Of a stretch of 9,020 bases of DNA, positions 1 through 6,523 are shown one piece after another (within the stretch, counting starts at the first letter, position 1; the number at the start of each line of letters is the position of its first letter). Position numbers and translations under genes: made by a program. A model generated the notes under the pieces. The model saw only the letters and a list, made by a program, of their open reading frames with translations, was not told the origin of the DNA and ran no database searches. The stretch comes from Pseudomonadota bacterium (GTDB lineage Bacteria; Pseudomonadota; Alphaproteobacteria; Micavibrionales; Micavibrionaceae), in assembly GCA_016198545.1 (NCBI GenBank), contig JACQIJ010000171.1, positions 1 through 9,020 of the forward strand, read 5' to 3'.

Positions 1-1
1 C

Positions 2-55
2 GCCGACGTGTCGAATGTCGTTCTGGTTGTGGACAAAATGCGTATGTAAGTCGTC
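2..55 (+). other. nusA: Upstream nusA reading frame interrupted by TAA
   Basis: Read in the frame of the NusA ORF that follows, these bases give ADVSNVVLVVDKMRM, a stop (TAA, 47-49), then VV. This resembles the end of the first KH region of NusA, where the family normally has something like EVxKVVLDED...xEVVVP. The stop sits where a Glu is expected, so GAA to TAA by one base change would explain it. Several neighbouring residues also look wrong for the family (VV for an acidic pair, and farther on VPEV and LAFGRR). Either nusA is truly broken here or the sequence at this edge is poor. I favour the second, because nusA is usually essential and the downstream frame is intact. Confidence 0.6.
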
Positions 56-670
56 GTGCCGGAAGTGCAGCTTTCGCTTGCCTTCGGCCGCCGCGGGCAA
101 AACGTGCGCCTGGCTTCCATGCTGACGGGCTGGAGCATCGACATCATGACCGAAGCCGAGGAAGCTGCGCGCCGGGCGGAGGAATTCAAGACCCGCTCCT
201 CTCTGTTTATCCAGGCACTTGACGTAGACGAAGTCATTGCCCACCTTCTGGTGGCCGAAGGGTTCACAAATATCGAGGAAATCGTCGAAACCCCGATCAA
301 CGAACTGAATAAGATCGAAGGATTCGAGGAAGAAGTCTCCATCGAACTTCAGAACCGCGCCAAAGTATGGCTTAAAGAGATTGAGAAAAAGATGCGCCAG
401 AAACAAAAAGAACTGGGTCTTCAGGATGATCTCGTCTCCATGGAAGGCTTGACGCCTGAAATGATTATCAAACTGGGCGAAGCGGGCATAAAAAGCCGCG
501 ACGATCTGGCTGATCTGGCAACCGATGAACTGGTTGAAGCCCTTGGCGCGGATAAAATCCGCGTCAATGCCGCGGAGGCTCTGATTATGAAAGCGCGCGA
601 ACACTGGTTTGCGGAGGAAAACGCGGCGACGGGCGAACAAGAGGAAAAAACGGAGGCAGCCGGCGCCTGA
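56..670 (+). CDS. nusA: Transcription termination/antitermination protein NusA, C-terminal part
   Basis: NusA binds RNA polymerase and nascent RNA and modulates pausing, termination and antitermination in the cytoplasm. Only the C-terminal part is here. It opens in KH RNA-binding sequence with the hallmark GRRGQNVRLAS (residues 11-21), followed by TGWSIDIMTE. Two acidic helix-hairpin-helix repeats follow: residues about 54-108 (DVDEVIAHLL to AKVWL) and about 127-186 (LVSMEGLTPEMI to AREHWF). A short charged tail comes last. The GTG at 56 is only the first in-frame start after the TAA at 47-49. It is unlikely to be the real start, because homologous residues continue upstream of the stop and there is no convincing ribosome binding site. 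A full NusA is about 500 residues, so roughly 300 are missing or outside the window. infB follows directly, with no ylxR between. Confidence 0.9.
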   Translation: MPEVQLSLAFGRRGQNVRLASMLTGWSIDIMTEAEEAARRAEEFKTRSSLFIQALDVDEVIAHLLVAEGFTNIEEIVETPINELNKIEGFEEEVSIELQNRAKVWLKEIEKKMRQKQKELGLQDDLVSMEGLTPEMIIKLGEAGIKSRDDLADLATDELVEALGADKIRVNAAEALIMKAREHWFAEENAATGEQEEKTEAAGA

Positions 671-718
671 AACCCTCTTGAGTCCTCCCGTTAACCGCAA
701 AAGGAAATGAAGCCTGTG

Positions 719-3223
719 ATGAGCGAAGCAAAAGATAAAGACAAGAAAAAAACCTTAAGTCTCGGCGGAAAAGGAACGTTGAGCCTTAAGAGCGGAAACG
801 TTGCCCCCCCTTCCCCGCCGACGCCGCTTAGCCACGGCAGGGGCAAGACCGTTGCCGTTGAAATCCGCCGACGCCGCACACCGGGACAGGATGGAGGCGG
901 CGCCGAGGAGCAACAGCAGCAGGCGGAGACGGACCGCCTTACGAATGAAGAGCGGGAATCGCGCCTGCGCGCCTTGCGCCAGGCCGAAGAAACCGGCAAG
1001 GCCCAGCAGGACAAGCCGGCAAGCCTGCCCCAGCCGCTGCCGGGACGTCCGGTCACAAGCGGCGGCGCCGGCAATGCCGCCTTCAAATCCCTGCGCGAGC
1101 AGGAAATGGAAGAAATGCGCCGCATAGAGGCGGAGGAAAACGCGAAGAAGACAGGCGCCGCCCCCGGCTTTGCGGATGCAAAAGGCCACTACGGACAGCG
1201 CGGCGCCGGCGGCATGCTTGCCGAGGACGAAGCGGAGGAAGAAAGTTACCGCAAGCGCATGAAACGCGGCAAGGTAGCTGAGAAGCAGCCGCGCCGTTCG
1301 CACGGCGATGAAGACAATCGCCGGATGCGCCGCCTGACGGTGACTCAGGTTCTGAACGAGGATTATGAGCGCGACCGCGGCCCGTCCTTGGCCGCTCAGC
1401 GCCGCGCGCGGGAAAAAGCGCGCATGGCCGCCTCCGGGCAATCGCAGGAGCAACAGAAGATTATTCGTGAAGTCATTGTACCCGAAACCATTACGGTGCA
1501 GGAACTTTCCAACCGTATGGCAGAGCGCGCCGGAGATCTTATCAAAGCCCTGATGAAAATGGGCATGATGGCTACCATTACGCAATCAATCGATGCAGAT
1601 ACGGCAGAGCTTCTTATCTCTGAATTCGGCCACAAAATAAAACGCGTTACCGAGGCAGACGTTGAAGAAGGCCTTGAGGGACCGGCCGACCGCGAGGAAG
1701 ACCTTGTCTCTCGCCCGCCTGTCGTCACCATCATGGGGCATGTCGACCACGGCAAAACGTCCCTCCTCGACGCGCTGCGCGAAACAGATGTTGTCTCCGG
1801 AGAAGCAGGCGGCATAACCCAGCACATCGGCGCCTATCAGGTCACCATGAAATCCAGCGCTAAAATTACATTCTTGGATACCCCCGGCCACGCGGCATTC
1901 TCCGAAATGCGGGCGCGCGGCGCGAACATAACGGATATAGTTGTACTGGTTGTTGCCGCAAACGACAGCATCATGCCGCAAACTATCGAAGCCATAAGCC
2001 ATGCCAAGGCGGCGGAAGTCCCTATGATCGTCGCAATAAACAAGGTAGATCTGCCGGACGCCAATGTTACGAAAGTCAAGACGGACCTTTTGCAGCACGA
2101 AGTCATGGTGGAGGGCATGGGCGGCGACGTCCTGTGCATTGAAGTCTCCGCAAAACAAAAGAAAAACCTGGACAAGCTGGAGGAGGCAATTCTTCTGCAA
2201 GCGGAAATTCTCAACCTGAAAGCCAACCCCTCCCGCGCCGCCTCCGGCACAGTCGTGGAATCAAAGCTCGAACAGGGACGCGGAAATGTCGCTACCGTCC
2301 TGATACAAAACGGCACGCTGCGCATTGGCGACATTTTCGTGATTGGATCCGAATGGGGCCGCGTCCGGGCTCTTATCGACGATCACACCCAAAACGTTCA
2401 GGAAGCCGCCCCCGGCCAGCCGGTGGAAGTGCTGGGCCTGCAAGGATCGCCTGAGGCGGGGGACAGACTTGACGTTGTCGAAAATGAAGCGCGCGCGCGG
2501 GAAATCAGCAGCTACCGCCAGCGCAAAAAACGCGATCTTGCGGCTGTGAAAGGCGCTTCGTCATTTGAAGAGCTTATGGCTGCCGCCAAGGCCGGAAAGA
2601 AAAAAGAACTGGCTGTCGTAATTAAAGCCGACGTCCACGGTTCGATTGAAGCAATCATAGGATCCCTGCGGAAGATCGAAGAAGAAAACGAGGAGGTCGG
2701 CGTACGCGTTCTGCACTCCGGCGCCGGAGCCATTACGGAATCGGATGCCACGCTGGCCCGCGCATCCAAAGCCCTTATTATCGGCTTTAATGTCCGTCCC
2801 AACGCGCAGGCGCGCGATATGATCGAGAAGGACAAGATCGATGCGCGTTATTATAATATCATTTATAACGTCATCGACGACGTAAAAGCCGCTCTCGGGG
2901 GCCTGTTGTCGCCGATTGTACGCGAAATCTACCTGGGCAATGCTGAAATCCGCCAGGTATTCAATATTTCCAAGATCGGAAAGATCGCCGGCTGCATGGT
3001 AACGTCCGGCGTTGTCAAGCGTGGATCCGGCGTCCGTCTGCTGCGCGACAACGTGGTCATCCACGAAGGCAAACTGAAAACCCTCAAGCGCTTCAAAGAC
3101 GAAGTCAAAGAGGTCAAGGAAGGCACGGAGTGCGGCATGGCATTCGAAAGCTATGACGACATCAAGGATGGCGATGTCATAGAATGCTTCGAGACCGTTG
3201 AGGAAGCGCGGACGGTAGCTTAA
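719..3223 (+). CDS. infB: Translation initiation factor IF-2
   Basis: IF-2 is the GTPase that places initiator fMet-tRNA on the 30S subunit and promotes 50S joining. With the start at 719 the protein has 834 residues. It has an alphaproteobacterial-style N-terminus (TLSLGGKGTLSLK, SHGRGKTVAVE), a charged low-complexity linker, and an IF2_N domain at about 248-300 (REVIVPETITVQELSNRMA). The G domain follows: G1 GHVDHGKT 340-347, G2 GGITQHIGAY, G3 DTPGH 387-391, G4 NKVD 441-444 and G5 SAK 477-479. The beta-barrel domains end with the conserved ECGMAF and DGDVIECF. An in-frame ATG at 707 would add MKPV, but the purine-rich AAAAGGA at 699-705 is too close to it. That site lies 13 nt before 719, a little long, and homologues start MSE-like. 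The nusA to infB gap is under 50 nt, so cotranscription is likely. Confidence 0.97.
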   Translation: MSEAKDKDKKKTLSLGGKGTLSLKSGNVAPPSPPTPLSHGRGKTVAVEIRRRRTPGQDGGGAEEQQQQAETDRLTNEERESRLRALRQAEETGKAQQDKPASLPQPLPGRPVTSGGAGNAAFKSLREQEMEEMRRIEAEENAKKTGAAPGFADAKGHYGQRGAGGMLAEDEAEEESYRKRMKRGKVAEKQPRRSHGDEDNRRMRRLTVTQVLNEDYERDRGPSLAAQRRAREKARMAASGQSQEQQKIIREVIVPETITVQELSNRMAERAGDLIKALMKMGMMATITQSIDADTAELLISEFGHKIKRVTEADVEEGLEGPADREEDLVSRPPVVTIMGHVDHGKTSLLDALRETDVVSGEAGGITQHIGAYQVTMKSSAKITFLDTPGHAAFSEMRARGANITDIVVLVVAANDSIMPQTIEAISHAKAAEVPMIVAINKVDLPDANVTKVKTDLLQHEVMVEGMGGDVLCIEVSAKQKKNLDKLEEAILLQAEILNLKANPSRAASGTVVESKLEQGRGNVATVLIQNGTLRIGDIFVIGSEWGRVRALIDDHTQNVQEAAPGQPVEVLGLQGSPEAGDRLDVVENEARAREISSYRQRKKRDLAAVKGASSFEELMAAAKAGKKKELAVVIKADVHGSIEAIIGSLRKIEEENEEVGVRVLHSGAGAITESDATLARASKALIIGFNVRPNAQARDMIEKDKIDARYYNIIYNVIDDVKAALGGLLSPIVREIYLGNAEIRQVFNISKIGKIAGCMVTSGVVKRGSGVRLLRDNVVIHEGKLKTLKRFKDEVKEVKEGTECGMAFESYDDIKDGDVIECFETVEEARTVA

Positions 3224-3225
3224 AG

Positions 3226-3603
3226 ATGCAGCATGCTGCCCCCTCACAAAGACAACTGCGTGTTGGCGAACAGGTCAGACACCTGATCGCGGAAACGCTT
3301 GCGCGGGGGCACTTTCGCAGCGAGGAGCTTTTCCGCATGGCGCAGAACGTGACGGTCTCCGAAGTGCGCGTCAGCCCCGATTTAAAAAGCGCCACCGCTT
3401 ATGTATCCACGCTGGGCGGCAGTAGCACGGGTGAAATTCTCCCGGCCCTAAACGAGGAGGCGCAGGTGTTCCAGAAGGAAATCGCGCACAAGCTGAAGCT
3501 GCGCTTCACCCCGCGCATTCGCTTTGTAGAGGATGAAAGCTTTGAAAAGGCAAACCGGATTGAATCCATCCTGCACGATCTGAAGAAAGAAAAGATGCAA
3601 TGA
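3226..3603 (+). CDS. rbfA: Ribosome-binding factor A (RbfA)
   Basis: RbfA is a small KH-fold protein that binds the 30S subunit and helps late 16S rRNA maturation and cold adaptation. This copy has 125 residues, a normal length. Family landmarks are RQLRVGEQVRHLIAETLARG near the N-terminus, VTVSEVRVSPDLKSATAYVSTLGG in the centre, and LRFTPRIRFVEDESFEKANRIESIL at the C-terminus, which is the typical RbfA ending. The ATG comes 2 nt after the infB stop. The sequence before it (TAAAG) is a weak ribosome binding site, so translation probably depends on ribosomes finishing infB. The 3' end overlaps the next ORF by 4 nt (ATGA at 3600-3603). Confidence 0.95.
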   Translation: MQHAAPSQRQLRVGEQVRHLIAETLARGHFRSEELFRMAQNVTVSEVRVSPDLKSATAYVSTLGGSSTGEILPALNEEAQVFQKEIAHKLKLRFTPRIRFVEDESFEKANRIESILHDLKKEKMQ

Positions 3604-3857
3604 ACGGAAGCCGTCGGGAAAGCGATCTTCCGCTGAAATATGAAATTCTGGCATTCGCGAGCGGCGCCAGCGCCGCATCGGGGCTTTGTTCCTATGCTGT
3701 CGCTGCCACCGGCCTTAAAACCGTTTTTGGAATGAACTCCGGTTCCAGGGTTGCCATTTTAGTGGTTGCAGGAACCTTGTTGCTTGCCGCATCGGCCTTG
3801 GGTATGAAAACGTTTTTTACAAAAACAGAACAGATAAAACCTACGCAGGAGCCTTAA
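3600..3857 (+). CDS. Small two-helix membrane protein of unknown function
   Basis: I do not recognise this 85-residue protein. It has a short charged N-terminus (NGSRRESD) and a first hydrophobic stretch at about 16-38 rich in Ala, Gly and Ser. A loop with Asn, Ser and Arg follows, then a clear transmembrane segment at about 51-69 (VAILVVAGTLLLAASALGM) and a polar tail (KTEQIKPTQEP). There is no obvious signal-peptide cleavage site, so two inner-membrane helices are likely. The gene is locked into the operon. Its ATG overlaps the rbfA stop (ATGA) and its TAA shares a base with the truB ATG (TAATG). That arrangement favours a real, translated gene rather than a chance ORF, and its end carries the truB ribosome binding site. 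Any link to ribosome assembly is inference from position only. Confidence 0.72.
   Translation: MNGSRRESDLPLKYEILAFASGASAASGLCSYAVAATGLKTVFGMNSGSRVAILVVAGTLLLAASALGMKTFFTKTEQIKPTQEP
3847..3851 (+). promoter_or_regulatory. Ribosome binding site for truB
   Basis: AGGAG lies 5 nt before the truB ATG at 3857 and inside the last codons of the 85-aa ORF. It fixes the truB start and shows that truB can be initiated on its own as well as by reinitiation through the TAATG overlap. Confidence 0.75.
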
Positions 3858-4777
3858 TGGCCCGGCGTAAGAAGGGCGAGAAAATAGACGGCTGGATCTG
3901 CCTCGACAAACCCGCAGGCATGACATCTACGCAGGCGCTCGGCAAGGTGCGCTGGCTGCTGAATGCGCAGAAGGCCGGACATGGAGGAACTCTCGACCCG
4001 CTGGCGACCGGCATCCTGCCCATCGCACTGGGCGAAGCGACCAAGACCATCCCGTATTGTCAGGACCACCTGAAAGCCTACACGTTTGAAATCGTCTGGG
4101 GCGAAGAACGCAGCACCGACGACGCGGAAGGAGAAGTCACCGCCACATCCCCCGTCCGGCCCGGCGAAAACGCCATCCGGGATATACTGCCGCAATTCAC
4201 CGGGGAAATTATGCAAGTTCCGCCGCGCTTCTCAGCCATCAAGATAGATGGCCGGCGCGCATACGATATGGCCCGCGATGGCGAAGAACCGGAGCTGCTC
4301 TCAAGACCTGTCTACATAAAATCTATTGAGTTATGTAAAAATGTAAGCAAAAATACAACCTTCAAATGCCTCTGCGGCAAGGGAACCTACATGCGTTCGC
4401 TTGGCCGTGACATTGCCCGCGCGCTGGGCACGGTCGGGCATATTGCCAGCCTGCGCCGCGAAATGGTCGGCCCCTTCACGCTGGAAAACGCGATTTCCCT
4501 TGCAAAACTGGAGGAAACTGGCCATAGTGCCGTCCTTCCCGTAGAGACCGTGCTGGGCGACATCCCGGCTCTGGCCTTGAATGAGCGGGAAGCGGCGCGG
4601 TTGAAAAGCGGCCAGCGCGTCAGTTTTATCGCCCGCCCGGATATGGAGAGACTCCACCGCGCAGGCATAGACGCTGAACAGCCGGTCGCTGCACTCGCCC
4701 TCCTCAACGGCAAACCGATCGCCCTTGTGGATGTGGATGGAGTTGAAGTCAGCCCCCGCCGCGTTTTAAACCTCTAG
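3857..4777 (+). CDS. truB: tRNA pseudouridine(55) synthase TruB
   Basis: TruB converts U55 in the T-loop of tRNAs to pseudouridine and also helps tRNA folding. This protein has 306 residues, typical of the family. The N-terminal GWICLDKPAGMTST and the catalytic motif GGTLDPLATG (43-52, with the nucleophile Asp47) are intact. Later family motifs include PPRFSAIKIDGRRAYDMAR and the GKGTYMRSLGRDIARALG segment. The C-terminal part (VAALALLNGKPIALVDVDG) matches the small RNA-binding domain found at TruB C-termini. It follows the 85-aa membrane ORF with a TAATG overlap and stands 15 nt before rpsO. The stretch 4311-4365 is clearly more AT-rich than the rest of the gene, but the reading frame is unbroken. 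Confidence 0.97.
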   Translation: MARRKKGEKIDGWICLDKPAGMTSTQALGKVRWLLNAQKAGHGGTLDPLATGILPIALGEATKTIPYCQDHLKAYTFEIVWGEERSTDDAEGEVTATSPVRPGENAIRDILPQFTGEIMQVPPRFSAIKIDGRRAYDMARDGEEPELLSRPVYIKSIELCKNVSKNTTFKCLCGKGTYMRSLGRDIARALGTVGHIASLRREMVGPFTLENAISLAKLEETGHSAVLPVETVLGDIPALALNEREAARLKSGQRVSFIARPDMERLHRAGIDAEQPVAALALLNGKPIALVDVDGVEVSPRRVLNL

Positions 4778-4780
4778 AAA

Positions 4781-4785
4781 AAGGA
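4781..4785 (+). promoter_or_regulatory. Ribosome binding site for rpsO
   Basis: AAGGA lies 7 nt before the rpsO ATG in the short truB-rpsO gap, preceded by more A residues. The gap is only 15 nt, too short for a structured S15 autoregulatory leader. If one exists, it must extend into the truB coding sequence or the start of rpsO. Confidence 0.7.
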
Positions 4786-4792
4786 AAAACCG

Positions 4793-5062
4793 ATGTCGAT
4801 TAGCGCAGAAAGAAAACAGGAACTGATCCAGCAGTACCAGCCTAAAAAGGGCGATACCGGATCGCCGGAAGTGCAGATCGCGATCCTGACGGAGCGCATC
4901 AACAACCTGTCCGGACACATGTCCTCGCACAAGAAAGACCAGACCAGCCAGAAAGGTCTCCTGATGATGGTGGCCAACCGCCGTCGCCTGCTCGACTATC
5001 TGAAAAAAGTGGACGAGAAGCGTTATCTGGATGTTATTGGCCGCCTGAATATCCGCCGTTAA
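4793..5062 (+). CDS. rpsO: 30S ribosomal protein S15
   Basis: S15 is a primary binding protein of the 16S rRNA central domain and contributes to a bridge with the 50S subunit. It has 89 residues, the standard bacterial length. Family hallmarks are KGDTGSPEVQIAILTERINNL, the LSGHMSSHKKD loop that contacts rRNA, and the ending ANRRRLLDYLKKVDEKRYLDVIGRLNIRR. The start is set by AAGGA 7 nt upstream. It is the last gene of the + strand operon here. In many alphaproteobacteria pnp follows, but here a strong hairpin and convergent genes come next. Confidence 0.98.
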   Translation: MSISAERKQELIQQYQPKKGDTGSPEVQIAILTERINNLSGHMSSHKKDQTSQKGLLMMVANRRRLLDYLKKVDEKRYLDVIGRLNIRR

Positions 5063-5077
5063 AAACAGATTCATTAA

Positions 5078-5106
5078 AAAATCCGCCGCGCATAGCGGCG
5101 GATTTT
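5078..5106. terminator. Bidirectional rho-independent terminator
   Basis: A perfect 12-bp stem pairs 5078-5089 (AAAATCCGCCGC) with 5095-5106 (GCGGCGGATTTT) around a 5-nt loop (GCATA). The core is GC-rich. On the + strand it is followed by TTTTCCGTTT, ending transcription 15 nt after rpsO. On the - strand the A-run at 5076-5081 becomes a T-run directly after the stem, so the hairpin also serves the Sel1-like gene, whose stop is 20 nt away. Confidence 0.9.
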
Positions 5107-5125
5107 CCGTTTAAAGCGGATATTT

Positions 5126-5614
5126 TCAACCCAAAGAAAGGTTTTCGGGCTGTTCCGGCGGCAGGCGCCCCTCTACCTTTGCAATATCGCTTTCCAGGTG
5201 AGGCAGAACTTTTGCAGCCCATTCGCTTCCCGCCGCTGCCGCTTTCAACGCCCATTCCCTGGCCTTGTAAAAGTCCGGCCGGGGTTTTTCAATCATGGTT
5301 GTCATATATTCGCCATGCGTCTCTTCAATTTCTGAATGCGCAATGCCCCGCGCGTAAAACGAAGCTGCCATTTCCATCGCTTCGACACATCCCCCGTTTG
5401 CAGCCTCTTCAAACACATCAAGAGCCTGTTTGTATATATATACGTGACTGGGGGCAAAATAGCCTGAATTTCTATTAGCCATCTCCAGAGCGAAATCGAA
5501 TTTATCCTTCGCGCTGCCATTGACTGCCTTTTCAAAAAGCTCATCCAGCTTTTCGATGACTTCTCCATTGCTTTGGTAAAATTTGCGTACAAGAAACGCT
5601 TCCTTGTTCAGCAT
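5126..5614 (-). CDS. Sel1-like repeat protein, function unknown
   Basis: This is a 162-residue soluble, probably cytoplasmic protein with no signal peptide or membrane segment. It contains three helix pairs of Sel1/TPR style: about 22-48 (KLDELFEKAVNGSAKDKFDF), 64-92 (ALDVFEEAANGGCVEAMEMA) and 115-138 (FYKAREWALKAAAAGSEWAA). The alternating Ala/Gly pattern AANGG / AAAAGS is characteristic of Sel1 repeats, which usually mediate protein-protein contacts. The partner cannot be told. I chose ATG 5614 because GGAG lies 9 nt upstream of it. Longer starts, up to a TTG at 5647, lack such a site and would run into the candidate promoter. The gene seems more AT-rich than its neighbours (for example TATATATATA near 5432-5441). 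It is not part of the SUF pathway as far as I can see. Confidence 0.8.
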   Translation of the reverse strand: MLNKEAFLVRKFYQSNGEVIEKLDELFEKAVNGSAKDKFDFALEMANRNSGYFAPSHVYIYKQALDVFEEAANGGCVEAMEMAASFYARGIAHSEIEETHGEYMTTMIEKPRPDFYKAREWALKAAAAGSEWAAKVLPHLESDIAKVEGRLPPEQPENLSLG

Positions 5615-5623
5615 GATAAAATT

Positions 5624-5627
5624 CTCC
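5624..5627 (-). promoter_or_regulatory. Ribosome binding site for the Sel1-like gene
   Basis: On the - strand this reads GGAG, 9 nt before the ATG at 5614-5612. It decides the start in favour of that ATG over the upstream ATGs at 5629 and 5635 and the TTG at 5647. Confidence 0.6.
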
Positions 5628-5654
5628 ATATGCATTTGAAACTGCAATATGCAT
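5628..5654. repeat. Paired ATATGCAT repeats in the Sel1 gene leader
   Basis: ATATGCAT occurs at 5628-5635 and again at 5647-5654. The core ATGCAT is its own reverse complement, and the copies are 19 nt apart, close to two helical turns. The copy at 5647-5654 overlaps the candidate -10 box and the other lies in the predicted 5' leader, just before the GGAG. A dimeric regulator could bind there, but this is inference from spacing and symmetry only. Confidence 0.35.
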
Positions 5655-5678
5655 ACATGCCCGAACCTGCCCTGTCAA
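5650..5678 (-). promoter_or_regulatory. Candidate sigma70-type promoter for the Sel1-like gene
   Basis: On the - strand, TTGACA (5678-5673), a perfect -35 box, is followed after 17 nt by TATGCA (5655-5650), which matches TATAAT at three of six bases. Transcription would start near 5643, about 30 nt before the Sel1-like start codon. The region 5615-5708, between the A-type carrier gene and the Sel1-like gene, shows no convincing terminator for the SUF operon, so read-through into this gene is also possible. Confidence 0.5.
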
Positions 5679-5708
5679 ACTTTCTGCCGCGGGCTCCCAG
5701 GGCTGACC

Positions 5709-6095
5709 CTAATCCTTCCCGCACGCCCCTTCGTCATCCCTGAAATCGGACGGATCGAGGGCAAAGGATTCCCCGCAGCCGCAACGTCCGGCCTCGTTCG
5801 GATTGGTGAAAACGAACCGGGCGTTTTTAAGTTCATCGATTTCAAAATCTATGGACATGCCGAACATATAAAGGCTGTCGCTCATAGGAATATAAAGCGA
5901 TGCGCCGGAACCCGCCTCGATGACATCGAATCCTTTTGCGTCGGCATCTTCCTTATATTCCATGCGGTATTCATTGCCGCCGCAACCCTTGCCCTTGGCA
6001 ATGCGCAGAACGACGCCCACTGCGCCCGGCCTTCCGGCGGCCAGTTCAGCAACCCGCGCCTTCGCGGCATCCGTCAATGTAACCGGTATGGTCAT
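5709..6095 (-). CDS. sufA: A-type iron-sulfur carrier (IscA/SufA/HesB family)
   Basis: A-type carriers accept Fe-S clusters from the scaffold and pass them to apoproteins. This protein has 128 residues. The three cluster-ligand cysteines are present: Cys38 in KGKGCGGNEY, and Cys105 and Cys107 in RCGCGESF. The family signature FVFTNPNEAGRCGCGESF is clear. The spacing Cys38-X66-Cys105 is about three residues longer than in E. coli IscA (X63). About 18 residues follow the CGCGES motif (FALDPSDFRDDEGACGKD), an acidic tail with an extra Cys125, whereas many homologues end soon after the motif. The ATG lies 12 nt after the DUF59 gene stop, making this the last gene of the SUF cluster. The symbol follows operon context. 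IscA or ErpA cannot be excluded by sequence alone. Confidence 0.9.
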   Translation of the reverse strand: MTIPVTLTDAAKARVAELAAGRPGAVGVVLRIAKGKGCGGNEYRMEYKEDADAKGFDVIEAGSGASLYIPMSDSLYMFGMSIDFEIDELKNARFVFTNPNEAGRCGCGESFALDPSDFRDDEGACGKD

Positions 6096-6107
6096 ATGCC
6101 CATTCTA

Positions 6108-6523
6108 TCACGTAAACATATTCAGTTGCAGTTTCGCCGTTTCCGCCATTTTCGACGGATCCCACGGCGGATCCCAGATCACTTCCACATCCACTTCACC
6201 CACGCCGTCTATCGGGAAGATGGCTGCCTGCACCCATCCCGGCATTTCCTGCGCCACCGGGCAGGCGGGCGAAGTCAGCGTCATCTTCACGAATACATCG
6301 CTTTTGCCATCGAGCCTGTCCTGCACCGTTACGGTATAGATAAGCCCAAGCTCATAAATGTTCACCGGAATTTCAGGATCGTAAATCCCGCGCAGGGCCG
6401 CATGGATAAGCGGCCACAACGGGTGATCCGCCGGGACCTCAGCTTCCGGCGGAACGGCGAGTTCGTCGTACCCATCGCCCAGCGCATTTCTTACCATTCC
6501 TTCGTCTGCCACGGCATTCACCT

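Noticed and set aside
58..70. A 13-nt exact match between nusA (58-70) and rpsO (4864-4876)
   Set aside because: In a 9-kb window a match of this length is expected by chance about once. It falls in unrelated coding contexts with no flanking similarity.
802..808. A run of seven C near the start of infB as a possible frameshift site
   Set aside because: The same frame gives IF-2-like sequence before (TLSLGGKGTLSLK) and after (SHGRGKTVAVE), so no shift is needed.
691..2334. Several long - strand open frames opposite infB
   Set aside because: infB carries all IF-2 motifs in one unbroken frame. The opposite frames lack domains and ribosome binding sites.
2846..2870. An AT-rich dyad (CGTTAT ... 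ATAACG) inside infB as a possible operator
   Set aside because: It encodes the conserved RYYNIIYNVID segment of IF-2, so the codons explain the composition. The arms are only 6 bp and the position is mid-gene.
5679..5708. G/C-rich sequence after the A-type carrier gene as a suf operon terminator
   Set aside because: I could find only stems of about 3 bp and no following T-run on the - strand.
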